Counted from the first letter of the stretch, positions 51,647 through 60,894 are shown. The stretch: DNA of 64,000 nucleotides from Haliangium sp050303215 (GCF_050303215.1 NZ_JBNLBH010000023.1:1-64000); one strand, 5' to 3'. Notes: generated by a model not told the origin, from the letters alone. Program-made: numbers and translations.

Positions 51647-52897
51647 ATGCCGCAAGTACTCAACCTCGAGGGTTTGGCCCTCAATCCTAATCAAGCGAAG
51701 CTGCGCCGGGCGGCGCAGCGAGTTGCCAAGGAGGTCTTGGCTCCGAGCGCCGAAGAGGTGGATCGGTCTGGCCGCTTCCCCACCGAGAACTTCGAGGCCT
51801 TGGCCAAGGCTGGCATCCTCGGCATGATCGTGCCCGAGGAGTACGGCGGCGCCGGGGCGGGGGTGATGACCACGGCGGTGGTAATGGAAGAACTGGCCAG
51901 GGCCTGCCCTTCGACCGCGGTGATGCTCAACATGCACATCTCGGGGTTGATGGTCGCGATCGCGATGGCCGACGAGGAGCAGAAGGCCAAGTTCATCCAG
52001 CCGGTGGCGACCGAAGGCCAACTGTGGGGGTTTGCGATGAGCGAGCGGGGGTCGGGCAGCCGCATCTGGCACATGGACAGCCACGCCGAGGAGCGCGACG
52101 GGGAGTTGGTGTTCGACGCCTTCAAGTCGTTCGTGTCTGGCTCGGGCGAGGTGGCCCAGTACCTGGTTCCGGTGCGGGCGAGCCCTGACTCCGGCCCGTC
52201 GGACCTGTCCCTGGTCCTGGTCGAGGGGCAAAACCCCGGGGTCAAGCCGCAGGGGACCTGGGACAGCATGGGGCTGCGGGGTACGTCGAGCCGCCCCATT
52301 CATTTTCAGGACTGTCGCGTCCCCATCGAGCGTCGCATCGGCAAGGCCACCGAGGCGTTCTCTTACATGATGGCCTACTCGCTGCCCATTTACATGGTGG
52401 GGTTGTCGGCCGTCTATGTAGGGGTCGCTCAGACCGCCATGGATGTGGCCGTCGAGCATGTGAAGCGGCGCGTGCACTCGGATACGCAGCAGAGCCTCGC
52501 CCGGGTCGAGACCGTGCAGCGTTACTTTGCCGAGATGAAATACCGTATGGACACCATGAGAGCGACGCTGCACCGAGTGGCCCGACTGGCCGACGCAGCC
52601 ACGCTCCTGTTCGACGAGTTCGACCAGGCCGAGATCCTGGACGAGATCATCCGCGAAAACCCGGACGATCCCTTCTTCAGCGAACTTTTGTGCCTGAAGC
52701 TGGCGGCGTGCTCCATGGCTGTCGAGGTGGTGGACTGCGCTCTACAGGTGTGCGGGGGGGCTGCCTATAAGCGCGGGCATGCGATCGAACGGTGCTATCG
52801 CGAGGCCCGCGCGGGGGCGCTCATGGCGCCTGCGGACGACGCGGTCAAAATCATTGTCGGGAGGCAGCTCCTCGGCATGCCGCAGCCCTGGGAATAG
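51647..52897 (+). CDS. Acyl-CoA dehydrogenase-like flavoprotein, catalytic Glu not in usual place
   Basis: 416 aa. Full ACAD fold: helical N-domain (PEEYGGAGAG), FAD loop FAMSERGSGS, middle beta-domain with DSMGLRGTSSRPIHF, and C-terminal helical domain with a QVCGGAAYKRGHAIERCYREARAG segment. Most ACADs then have an EGT(S/N) motif carrying the catalytic Glu; here it reads LMAPADD. The base may sit elsewhere (as in isovaleryl-CoA dehydrogenase) or the enzyme may not be a classical desaturase; some such relatives act on carrier-bound or nitrogen substrates. First gene of the right-hand operon. It could desaturate a carrier-bound amino-acyl or acyl chain. Confidence 0.88.
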   Translation: MPQVLNLEGLALNPNQAKLRRAAQRVAKEVLAPSAEEVDRSGRFPTENFEALAKAGILGMIVPEEYGGAGAGVMTTAVVMEELARACPSTAVMLNMHISGLMVAIAMADEEQKAKFIQPVATEGQLWGFAMSERGSGSRIWHMDSHAEERDGELVFDAFKSFVSGSGEVAQYLVPVRASPDSGPSDLSLVLVEGQNPGVKPQGTWDSMGLRGTSSRPIHFQDCRVPIERRIGKATEAFSYMMAYSLPIYMVGLSAVYVGVAQTAMDVAVEHVKRRVHSDTQQSLARVETVQRYFAEMKYRMDTMRATLHRVARLADAATLLFDEFDQAEILDEIIRENPDDPFFSELLCLKLAACSMAVEVVDCALQVCGGAAYKRGHAIERCYREARAGALMAPADDAVKIIVGRQLLGMPQPWE

Positions 52898-52991
52898 TCT
52901 CGCCTCGCGCGGGCACATGCGCTACTGTAACGGACCGCGTTCTACACGACTGCATCATCGCCGTCTCAACAACTGCCGTATGCGTACCACG

Positions 52992-53029
52992 ACCCGCCGC
53001 TGAAGGGCGGGTGTCCCACCGTTAGGGAC
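52992..53029 (+). other. Two adjacent hairpins in the leader of the B12 radical-SAM gene
   Basis: ACCCGCC/GGCGGGT (52992-53012, 7-nt loop) is followed at once by GTCCC/GGGAC (53013-53029, 7-nt loop), about 30 bases before the ATG at 53059, which has its own GGAGGAG site. This could be an attenuator, a processing signal separating the dehydrogenase from the rest of the operon, or a relic of a mobile-element end. The rest of the 161-bp gap is featureless. Confidence 0.45.
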
Positions 53030-53058
53030 CAACCTACGACTGCCTGGAGGAGCCCGTC

Positions 53059-54819
53059 ATGAAGCTTCCTTTGATTGACTCAGCGTCCAACTCGACCAAC
53101 TCCGCGGCGAGTGGGGCGCCTCTCAGTGACATGCGGGCGACGAGCTTGCGCCTGGTGGTGATTGCAAATGCCTGTCAGACTGTCGATGAGACTCTATCGG
53201 CGTACCGTCTGAACGCGAGCGACGCCGAGCTGCTGGAGCGCAACAACGAGTATTACCTCGAGCGATACCGGGCCATGATTCCCACCGTGGTCGGGGAGCG
53301 GCGCGAGATCGTGGATGCGGTCAACGCCGTGCGTCGCGCGCGCGGCCGCGACGACCTCATCAACGAGCACAACTCGTACGCGCTCAACGGGATCTATATG
53401 TATAGCTTCCTGTCCCAGATCGGCTACGCGGGACGGGTGGACCTGGTCGACAACATCGACATGGAGCCGGAGCGGTCTCGAGCGCTGGTCGAGAAGGCCG
53501 ACGTTGTGATCTTCTCCACAACCTTCATCACCAGCGCGGACACTATCGTGCGCGTCGCCAAGGTGGTGAAGTCGTGGAACCCGGAGGTCAAGGTCGTGGC
53601 CGGCGGCGCCAAGCTGACCCAGTTCGTCGATGACAGCGAGATCGAAGAGGCCGCACGGGCCTGCGACGCCCTGGTCCTGTCCACCAACGGCGAGAGGACC
53701 CTGGTCGAGCTCCTGCAGCGCTTCGACAGCAATCGGCCCTGGGACGACCTGCCCAACCTGGCATTGAACACCTCCGGCTTCTTCAAGACCACCAAGGCCA
53801 ACGACGGGGTGGACATCAACCAGTTCTACGTGCGCTGGGACGAGCTGCCGCACGAGTTCTTGCGCTCGGCCGTCAACGTGCGCACCGGTCGCGGCTGCCC
53901 GTTCAAATGCAAGTTCTGCACCTTCCCCAGCTACAACGACCAGCAGATGGACCTGAAGTCCATCCCGATGCTGCTCGACGAGCTGCGGCTGATCCTCAAG
54001 CGGCCGGAGATCAAGACGGTCAGGTTCGTGGACGACACCCTGTTCCTGAGTAAGGAGCACCTCAAGGAGGTCTGTCAGGCCCTGATCGACATGAACTTCG
54101 ATCGCCCTTGGACCTGCTACCTGCGCGCTTCGACGCTCACAGACGAGTGCGCGCGTTACCTGCGCGACGCCGGCTGCAAGCTGGTCTTGGTGGGCGTCGA
54201 GTCCTGCGACGACACCGTGCTCAAGAACATGAGCAAGGGCATCCGCGAGCAGCACAACTGGCAGGCGGCCGAGAACCTGGCCAAGTACGGCATCTTGGGC
54301 TTCGCCTTCATCCTCAACGGCTTCCCCGGCGAGACCCAGCAGTCGATCGATAAGACCATCCACTTCCTGAACAACGCCGGGATGCACGCGTACGTGCACT
54401 CTCCGCTGTTCATCTTCCCCAAGTCGCCGGTGTCCCTCGAGGCGCAGAAGTACTCCCTGCAGGGCGGCTTCAACGACTGGCGCCACGACACCATGACCTG
54501 CCGCGAGGCCATCATGAGCTGCGCGCGCATGTTCGAGGAGGTCACCGCGGCGGCGTACATCGATCGCGGCTCTTCGATCACCAAGGTGTTGCTGGACCAC
54601 CACTACTCGGTGGACGAGGTCAAGGAGCTCGGGCGGCTGCACAATCAGCTCGCGCGCGAGGAGATCGCGGGCGCCCGCTCACCGGCCACCGAGGCCGCGT
54701 TCGAGACCATGGCCCTCCGTCACGCCGACGACGCCAACGGCCGCAAGGTCGCAGACTTCACCTCTCCGTACAGTCGTACGGGAGGCAAGCTCCAGGTCAA
54801 CGCCGGCGCGCGTTTCTAG
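53059..54819 (+). CDS. Cobalamin-binding radical-SAM enzyme
   Basis: 586 aa. The N-terminal ~240 residues resemble a Rossmann-like B12-binding domain (VDLVDNIDMEP, ADVVIFSTTFITSADTIV, VVAGGAKLTQF) without a clear DxHxxG, common in this subgroup. The radical-SAM barrel follows with GCPFKCKFC (Cys280/284/287), RFVDDTLFLSKEHL and LVLVGVESCDDTVLKNMSKG. C-terminal ~130 residues are helical. Such enzymes do methylation at unactivated carbons, ring contraction or rearrangement. Followed after 3 bp by the dehydrogenase gene, so co-translated. Substrate unknown; C-methylation of the side chain being built by the neighbouring homocitrate-type enzymes is a plausible guess. Confidence 0.9.
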   Translation: MKLPLIDSASNSTNSAASGAPLSDMRATSLRLVVIANACQTVDETLSAYRLNASDAELLERNNEYYLERYRAMIPTVVGERREIVDAVNAVRRARGRDDLINEHNSYALNGIYMYSFLSQIGYAGRVDLVDNIDMEPERSRALVEKADVVIFSTTFITSADTIVRVAKVVKSWNPEVKVVAGGAKLTQFVDDSEIEEAARACDALVLSTNGERTLVELLQRFDSNRPWDDLPNLALNTSGFFKTTKANDGVDINQFYVRWDELPHEFLRSAVNVRTGRGCPFKCKFCTFPSYNDQQMDLKSIPMLLDELRLILKRPEIKTVRFVDDTLFLSKEHLKEVCQALIDMNFDRPWTCYLRASTLTDECARYLRDAGCKLVLVGVESCDDTVLKNMSKGIREQHNWQAAENLAKYGILGFAFILNGFPGETQQSIDKTIHFLNNAGMHAYVHSPLFIFPKSPVSLEAQKYSLQGGFNDWRHDTMTCREAIMSCARMFEEVTAAAYIDRGSSITKVLLDHHYSVDEVKELGRLHNQLAREEIAGARSPATEAAFETMALRHADDANGRKVADFTSPYSRTGGKLQVNAGARF

Positions 54820-54822
54820 GCC

Positions 54823-55788
54823 ATGGCCTCGGGACAGGTTCGCATACTCGCCATCCCCGGCGACGGCATCGGCAAGGAGGTCGTCCCGGCGGCGTTGGAG
54901 ATCCTCGCGGCGCTGGAGCCGGCGATCGAGGTCGAGCGCATGGACGCCGGCCACGAGCTCTGGCTCGAGCACGGCGAGGCGATACCCGACCAGGTGGTCG
55001 CTCGCGCCCGCGAGGTCGACGGGGTGCTGTTCGGTTGTACGGCTACGCCCTCGCCGCCGCCGCCGGGGTACCGCAGCCCGATCCTGGTCTTGCGCAAGCA
55101 GCTCGGGCTCAACCTCAACGCCCGGTACTGCCGGTCGATCGACCGCCGCCTGGACGTGGTCATGGTCCGAGACGGCAGCGAGGGGTTGTACATCCAGCGC
55201 GAGCGCGCGATTCCAGACGGCATGGTGGCCGAGCACGTCGTCACCCGTCAAGCCACCGAGGAGGTGGCCCGGTTCGCGGCCACTCTCGCGCGCGAGCGCT
55301 CCGGCCGCGTGACCGTGGTGCACAAGGCCAATGTGCTCGAGACCGACGCGTTCTTTCGCGAACACTGCATCGCCACCTTGGAGTCCGAAAAAGTGTCGTG
55401 GGACGAGGCGCTGTCGGACGCGGCCGGCTATCACCTGGTGCTGAACCCCGGCCGATACGACGTCATGCTCATGACCAGCCACGTCGGGGACCTGTTGTCC
55501 GATGTAGGCGCCGCGGTGGCCGGCGGTCTGGGGTTGGTGCCATCTCTCAGCATTGGTGGGGTCACCCCTCTGGTCGAGCCCATCCACGGTGGGGCACCCG
55601 ACATCGTGGGGCAAGGCATCGCCGACCCGGTGGCGACCACGCTGTCGCTGGCCCTCCTCTTGAATCATCTGGGTATCGACAGCGGTGCCCGCCTGCGCGC
55701 CGTCGTCTACGACCACCTGGCCGACAGACGCGGTGAGTGTCGGACGGACGCCGTCGTGCGCGACATCTTGCGCCGATTGAAGGACTAG
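54823..55788 (+). CDS. Homoisocitrate / 3-isopropylmalate dehydrogenase
   Basis: 321 aa. Beta-decarboxylating dehydrogenase family: IPGDGIGKEVVPAALEIL opening, SPILVLRKQLGLNLNARYCR, VRDGSEGLY, VTVVHKANVL with the catalytic Lys, YDVMLMTSHVGDLLSDVGAA and EPIHGGAPDIVGQGIADP. It oxidises a 2-hydroxy-3-carboxy acid and releases CO2. The Glu-Gly-Leu-Tyr and lack of extra loops fit the homoisocitrate or short-chain group more than NADP isocitrate dehydrogenase. With the homocitrate-synthase and aconitase-like genes downstream, it completes a 2-oxoacid chain-elongation cycle. Confidence 0.92.
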   Translation: MASGQVRILAIPGDGIGKEVVPAALEILAALEPAIEVERMDAGHELWLEHGEAIPDQVVARAREVDGVLFGCTATPSPPPPGYRSPILVLRKQLGLNLNARYCRSIDRRLDVVMVRDGSEGLYIQRERAIPDGMVAEHVVTRQATEEVARFAATLARERSGRVTVVHKANVLETDAFFREHCIATLESEKVSWDEALSDAAGYHLVLNPGRYDVMLMTSHVGDLLSDVGAAVAGGLGLVPSLSIGGVTPLVEPIHGGAPDIVGQGIADPVATTLSLALLLNHLGIDSGARLRAVVYDHLADRRGECRTDAVVRDILRRLKD

Positions 55789-55791
55789 CCG

Positions 55792-57585
55792 ATGCGTCAT
55801 AGTCGGATGAGTCGGGCTCCTCAGCGAGCGCCGAAGGCGGTGCTTGGGCTGACTGCGTTGGCCCACGACCCGGCGGCCAGCCTCTACATCGACGGCGAGC
55901 TGGTCGCCGCGGTCGAAGAGGAGCGGCTGTCGCGGGTCAAGCACACCGAAGCCTTCCCGTATCGGGCGATCCGCTTCGTGCTCGGCGAGGCCGGGATATC
56001 GTTCCGCGAGCTCGACTGCATCGCCTACTATTGGGACGATCGCGGTGAGGTGCTGCGCGGCACCCAGCAGACCCTGCGCCAGCTCCCCACCAACCCGGGC
56101 GGCATCCTGCGCGTGGTGGGGGCACAGGTGAGGGCGTCGCGCCGGGGGCCGGGCCTGTTGCGCGAGCACCTCGCGGTGCTGGTCGACGGCGATCACGAGG
56201 CCATCCCGCCGGTCGCGTACTTCAATCACCACGAGACCCACTTGGTGGCGGCGTGGCTGAGCGCGCCGTTCGAGCCCGACGCGGCGTTGATCGTGGACGG
56301 CCGCGGCGAGTACGCGGCGACCTCGATCTACCAGGCCGATCGCGGCCCGGGTCGGCTGGCGAAGTGCATCGAGTCGGTGGCCTTCCCCAACTCGCTCGGG
56401 GTCTTCTACGGGGCCATCACCCAGGTCCTGGGCTATGAGGCCATCTCGGACGAGTATAAGGTAATGGGTCTGGCCTCGTACGGCGCGCCCGATCCGTACT
56501 GGGATCAGCGTGTGGGCGAGATGTTGCACATCGCCGACGACGGGCGCTACCAGCTCAACCTACGCCTCTTCAACGTCGAGAACTGCTCGGGCAGAGAGCT
56601 GCCGTGGCTCAATGCGGCGGGTATGGAGCTGCTCGCGGGTCGGTTCCAGGGCGACGATGGTCGGTTCACGGACGCCGCCCGCGCGCTGGCCTACGCCGCC
56701 CAGAAGCGGCTCGAAGAGGCCATCATCGCCCAGGCTCAGCGGATCGTGCGTCGCACTGGTGCCCGCCGCCTGGTCGTGGGTGGGGGCGTGGCCATGAACG
56801 GACGCGCCATCGGGCGGTTGCGGAGCGAGGGGCTGTTCGAGGCCCTCCACCTCCCACTGGCGCCCTACGACGCCGGCGCCTGCCTGGGGGCGGGCCTGGC
56901 CTATCTGCATCAGTGCGGGGTCGGGTTGGAGCAGGGGCGAGCGCTGCGAAACCCGTTCTTGGGGCCCGAGTACTCCGCCGACAGCATCGGCGAGATGCTG
57001 CGCGAGTGCCGGTGGCCGTTCAGTCGACCTGCGGACGTGGCCGCCGACGCGGCGGCCGAGATCGCGGCCGGGCGGGTCGTGGGCTGGTTCGACGGCCGCA
57101 TGGAGTTCGGGGCCCGCGCGCTGGGCGCCCGCAGCATCTTGGGCGACCCGCGCGACCCGGAGACCCGTGAGCGCATCAACCGCTCGGTGAAGCGGCGCGA
57201 GACCTTCCGTCCGTTCGCGCCGTCCGTGCTCGAGGAGGCGTGCGGCGAGTACTTTGGGACCTCGTGCAGCCGGTTCATGGGGGAGGTGGTCGAGGCCAAG
57301 CCGATCGCCCACGAGCGCGTGCCCGCGGTGGTGCACATCGACGGCAGCGCCCGCCCCCAGAGCGTGCCGGCGGACTGGCCCGTGGCCTCGTATCGGCGCC
57401 TCATCGAGGCCTTCAACGAGCTCACCGGAGTGCCCATGGTCGTCAACACCTCGTTCAACGTACGCGGGGAGCCGATCGTGTGCAGCCCGGAGGACGCGCT
57501 GCGCTGCTTCGCCGCCTCTGGTCTCGAGCGGCTGTACTTGGGCGGATTTCGCGTGGACAAGCAAGAGCGGGACGTGTCGAGGTGA
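55792..57585 (+). CDS. NodU/CmcH/TobZ-family carbamoyltransferase
   Basis: 597 aa; ATG at 55792 with another at 55807. N-terminal Kae1-like domain: LGLTALAHDPAASLYIDGE, VAAVEEERLSRVKHTEAFP, AYFNHHETHLVAAW and VDGRGEY. C-terminal YrdC-like domain: GRMEFGARALGARSILGDPRD, VNTSFNVRGEPIVCSPEDAL. These enzymes make carbamoyl-AMP from carbamoyl phosphate and ATP and pass the carbamoyl to a hydroxyl (or amine). The product is thus predicted to carry a carbamate, or a urea derived from it. The gene ends in GTGA, coupled to the ICMT-like gene. Confidence 0.93.
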   Translation: MRHSRMSRAPQRAPKAVLGLTALAHDPAASLYIDGELVAAVEEERLSRVKHTEAFPYRAIRFVLGEAGISFRELDCIAYYWDDRGEVLRGTQQTLRQLPTNPGGILRVVGAQVRASRRGPGLLREHLAVLVDGDHEAIPPVAYFNHHETHLVAAWLSAPFEPDAALIVDGRGEYAATSIYQADRGPGRLAKCIESVAFPNSLGVFYGAITQVLGYEAISDEYKVMGLASYGAPDPYWDQRVGEMLHIADDGRYQLNLRLFNVENCSGRELPWLNAAGMELLAGRFQGDDGRFTDAARALAYAAQKRLEEAIIAQAQRIVRRTGARRLVVGGGVAMNGRAIGRLRSEGLFEALHLPLAPYDAGACLGAGLAYLHQCGVGLEQGRALRNPFLGPEYSADSIGEMLRECRWPFSRPADVAADAAAEIAAGRVVGWFDGRMEFGARALGARSILGDPRDPETRERINRSVKRRETFRPFAPSVLEEACGEYFGTSCSRFMGEVVEAKPIAHERVPAVVHIDGSARPQSVPADWPVASYRRLIEAFNELTGVPMVVNTSFNVRGEPIVCSPEDALRCFAASGLERLYLGGFRVDKQERDVSR

Positions 57586-58295
57586 GCGCGATCAAGCTCA
57601 AAACGCTGCGGATCGGCCGCCTGCTGCTCTTGCGCAGCGTCCCGCCCGCGCTCGCGGTCGCCGTGATCCCGTCGCTTCGGCGCTGGGACTTCGCGCTGGT
57701 CATCCTCGGGCTCAGCGCCTGGATGCTGGCGGAGTCACTGGTCGAGGACGAGCTGACCAACCGCGCGGCGGTGGCGAGCTCTCACGATCGCGGCACCCGC
57801 TTCTTTATCTTGGGGGCCCACCTGCTGGCGTGGTGGGCGCCCCTGGCCGAGGGCTTGCTGCGGGGCCAACCGCCGGCCGCGGGGTGGTTCTTGGTGGGGT
57901 TTTCGGTCATGGCGTTGGGGGCCGTGCTGCGGGTCATCGCGGTGCGGACGCTGGGGGGATCCTTCACTGCACACGTGCAAGTGCGCGACGGCCAGGGGGT
58001 GTGTGAGCGCGGGGTCTATGGTCTGGTTCGGCACCCGTCGTACGTCGCGTTGTTTTTCCTGAACACTGGTCCATCGCTGGCAGTCGGCGCCTGGATCAGC
58101 TCGTTCGCGGTGGCGGCAGCGACGCTGTACGCCAACCATCGGCGGGTTGGCGTGGAGGAGGCTGCGCTCGCACAGCACTTGGGCGCGGGCTATCACGACT
58201 ACTGCGCGCGGGTGCCGAGGTGGGTGCCCACCTTGCGGCTGCTCCAGCGCGCGATCGACAAGGCGACGACCAAACCCAACACGCACCTGGAGTAA
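57582..58295 (+). CDS. ICMT-like membrane methyltransferase (DUF1295/NnrU-like fold)
   Basis: 237 aa from the GTG at 57582. Five or so membrane helices. The SAM-binding C-terminal region shows RTLGGSFTAHVQV, GVYGLVRHPSYVALFFLN and an EEAALAQHLGAGYHDYCARVPRWVP end, as in isoprenylcysteine carboxyl methyltransferase homologues of bacteria. These methylate carboxylates or other groups of lipid-like substrates. A membrane-bound methyltransferase here suggests a lipophilic intermediate or a methyl ester. It starts inside the carbamoyltransferase stop (GTGA overlap). Confidence 0.85.
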   Translation: MSAIKLKTLRIGRLLLLRSVPPALAVAVIPSLRRWDFALVILGLSAWMLAESLVEDELTNRAAVASSHDRGTRFFILGAHLLAWWAPLAEGLLRGQPPAAGWFLVGFSVMALGAVLRVIAVRTLGGSFTAHVQVRDGQGVCERGVYGLVRHPSYVALFFLNTGPSLAVGAWISSFAVAAATLYANHRRVGVEEAALAQHLGAGYHDYCARVPRWVPTLRLLQRAIDKATTKPNTHLE

Positions 58296-58299
58296 TGGC

Positions 58300-60894
58300 A
58301 TGGCTCACATCGGCCACTTGAGCGAGCAATCGAGGGCTCCCACCCAAGGCGCGGGAGCGTCGGCGCCGGTGCGCGCGGGAGCGCTCGCCTCCATCGACGT
58401 GTTCGCGGCCAGGGACCGGCTAAAGGGGCGGGTCATCCACACCCCGATGCGGCGCCTGACCTGGCTCGAGCGCTTCGTCGGCGTGCCGGTGTGGGCCAAG
58501 CTCGAGTGCCAGCAGCGGACCGGCTCGTTCAAGTTTCGCGGCGCGCTCAACAAGCTGCTCGGACACCCCCATGACCGCAAGGTCATCGCCGCTTCCGCGG
58601 GCAACCACGGCCTCGCCGTGGCCGAGGTGGCGGCGCAGCTCGGGCTCGCCGCCAACATCTGCATCCCGACCACGGCCAGCCGGCTCAAGCGCGAGCGCAT
58701 CCTGGCCACTGGGGCCGGCCTGATCGAGCACGGCAGCTCCCTCGAGCAGGCCATCGAGCACGCCTTGGCGCTGAGCGCGCGGCGAGGGTGGACCTTCATC
58801 TCACCGTACAACGACCGCGACGTCATCGCCGGCAACGCCACCATCGCGCTGGAGATGCTGGCCCAGGTTCCGGACCTGCGCACCTTCATCGTCCCGGTGG
58901 GCGGAGGCGGGTTGATCTCGGGGATGTCGCTGGGGGCGCGCGCGGTGGACCACTCGGTCAAAATCATCGGCTGTGAGCCCGAGCGCTACGCGTCGCTGGG
59001 GGAGAGCCTGCGCCAGGGCTGCATCACCCGGGTGGTGCATCAGCCGACCATGGCGGACGGTCTGGCCGTCAACCTCGAACCCGACTCCATCACCTTCGGC
59101 CTGGCCCAGGAGCTGGTCGACGAGATCCTGCCGCTGTCCGAGGAAGAGCTGGCCGCGGGCACCTTGGCGGTGCTCACCCACGAGAGCCTGCTGGTGGAGC
59201 CGGCCGGGGCCGCGGCCATCATCGCCTGCATGCGGCTGGCGGCCGAGGGGCGACTCACCGGGCCGGTCGGTATCCCCCTGGCGGGCGGCAACCTGCACCA
59301 CACCAGCCTGGCCCGTATCCAGCGCTTCCCGTACACCTCGGACGAGCTGCTGCGGCTGCTCGACCTGCGTGGGCGCCGGATCCGAGACATGTCGGTCGCG
59401 CACAGCAAGCTGGAGCGGCCGGTGGCGGCGGATGAGATCGAGGTCTCCGACGGCGGCAGCGACATTTGCATGCAGATCGAGTCCTGCATCGCGGAGCTCA
59501 CGGTCGTGCGCTCGGAGTTCGACGACTTCGTGTCCTACTGCCAGGCCCAGAACCTGGTGATCAACACCGACGTAGTGGCCTCGGTGGTCCGCCACGTCAC
59601 CGACACCATCGACTGCCTCGAGCGGGCCAAGGACGACGCCGCCACCGATGAAGGCCGGGTCACCGCCGAGGCCGGGCTGCGCTGGGGGCGGCACATTTTG
59701 GCGTACTCGCGCCGAGCCCTGGAGTGGTGTTCGCCGTCGTACTTCCAGTCCTACGCGCCGCAGTTCTTCGACCTGGGGGCGCAGGACAGCCCCACGGTCA
59801 ACTACGAGCGCTACGAGAGCCCCGAGGTGCAGCGCATCGAGATGCAGCTCATGGAGGTGCTGGGTCTCGACGCCGAGCGTTACGCGATTACGGTGACCTC
59901 GTCGGGCATGGCCGCCTACACCTTGATCGAGTCCTTCCTGCTCAGAGAGCGGCTCCAGCCCAACGATGTGGTGCTCATCGGGCCCTATATCTACTTCGAG
60001 GCCTCGCAGCAGCTCGAGGCGCTCAACTCGGTGAAGATCGAGTGGTGCAAGTCGTACCGCGTGGACGACATGCTCCAGCACGTCGAGCAGCATCGACCCC
60101 GCGCGGTCTTCATCGATCCGCTGACCAACACCGTCGACCAGCGCTGCTTCGACGTGTCCGGGTTTCTGCACCAGCTCCGGGCCCGCAAGCTCGGGCCCAT
60201 CACCGTGGTCATCGACGGCACCATGTTGCCGTGTTGCCTGAGCGGTGACGAGTTGGTCAGCGACCCCGACGTGGAGGTCATCTACTACGAGAGCTGCTCC
60301 AAGTACTTGCAGCTCGGTCTGGACGCGAGCATGGCCGGGCTGGTGGCCCATCCGGTGATGGAGCGCCCGGCGTTCGACATCTTGCGCCGCAACACCGGCA
60401 CCATCCTCTATCGGCACTCGGCGCTGCTGTTCCCGACCTACGACCGGGCGGCGTTCTTGCGCCGGATGCACCGCATCAGCCGTAACGCGCGGCGCATCGC
60501 CGAGTACTGCTACGGCGTGGACGAGCTGAAGGATCTGGTCGATGTGGTGTACCCGACCCTGCCCAACCACCCCGACCACGATATCGCCAGCAAGTTGCCC
60601 CACGCCGGCGGGTGCGTCACCTTCGATCTGCGCGATCCGGGTGGGAACTATCGCGATCAGCTCGAGGCCCTCATCGAGGACTTCATCCACCGGGCTCGGG
60701 CCCAATCGCTCCAGATCACCAAAGGCGTGAGCTTCGGGTTCTCGATCCCGCGCGTGTCCGCGGCCTCGGCGATGGCCGAGAACACGGCCCCGTTCTTGCG
60801 CTTCTACGCCGGCGATCTGAGTCTGGAGTTCAGCGAGCGGCTCGCGAGCCTGCTGGTGGAGAGCCTTCTGGTAATGAAGGACCAGACGCCGTGA
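58300..60894 (+). CDS. Threonine-dehydratase / Cys-Met-metabolism PLP fusion
   Basis: 864 aa from the ATG at 58300. Residues ~30-350 are fold-type II: PLP Lys78 in GSFKFRGA, SAGNHGLAV, VGGGGLISGMSLG and EPAGAAAI, matching threonine ammonia-lyase/serine racemase; the ACT-type regulatory domain of biosynthetic IlvA is absent. A middle helical linker (390-480) leads to residues ~485-860, a fold-type I domain of the cystathionine-gamma-synthase type: TSSGMAAYTL, VVIDGTML and PLP Lys668 in YYESCSKYLQLG. Two PLP centres in one chain imply channelling, e.g. hydroxy-amino acid to 2-oxoacid or dehydroamino acid, then a gamma/beta-replacement. Ends in GTGA, coupled to the next gene. Confidence 0.92.
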   Translation: MAHIGHLSEQSRAPTQGAGASAPVRAGALASIDVFAARDRLKGRVIHTPMRRLTWLERFVGVPVWAKLECQQRTGSFKFRGALNKLLGHPHDRKVIAASAGNHGLAVAEVAAQLGLAANICIPTTASRLKRERILATGAGLIEHGSSLEQAIEHALALSARRGWTFISPYNDRDVIAGNATIALEMLAQVPDLRTFIVPVGGGGLISGMSLGARAVDHSVKIIGCEPERYASLGESLRQGCITRVVHQPTMADGLAVNLEPDSITFGLAQELVDEILPLSEEELAAGTLAVLTHESLLVEPAGAAAIIACMRLAAEGRLTGPVGIPLAGGNLHHTSLARIQRFPYTSDELLRLLDLRGRRIRDMSVAHSKLERPVAADEIEVSDGGSDICMQIESCIAELTVVRSEFDDFVSYCQAQNLVINTDVVASVVRHVTDTIDCLERAKDDAATDEGRVTAEAGLRWGRHILAYSRRALEWCSPSYFQSYAPQFFDLGAQDSPTVNYERYESPEVQRIEMQLMEVLGLDAERYAITVTSSGMAAYTLIESFLLRERLQPNDVVLIGPYIYFEASQQLEALNSVKIEWCKSYRVDDMLQHVEQHRPRAVFIDPLTNTVDQRCFDVSGFLHQLRARKLGPITVVIDGTMLPCCLSGDELVSDPDVEVIYYESCSKYLQLGLDASMAGLVAHPVMERPAFDILRRNTGTILYRHSALLFPTYDRAAFLRRMHRISRNARRIAEYCYGVDELKDLVDVVYPTLPNHPDHDIASKLPHAGGCVTFDLRDPGGNYRDQLEALIEDFIHRARAQSLQITKGVSFGFSIPRVSAASAMAENTAPFLRFYAGDLSLEFSERLASLLVESLLVMKDQTP

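Noticed and set aside
52992..53029. IS200/IS605-type element end
   Set aside because: The GC hairpin resembles such ends, but no TnpA/TnpB gene or partner end is in the window.
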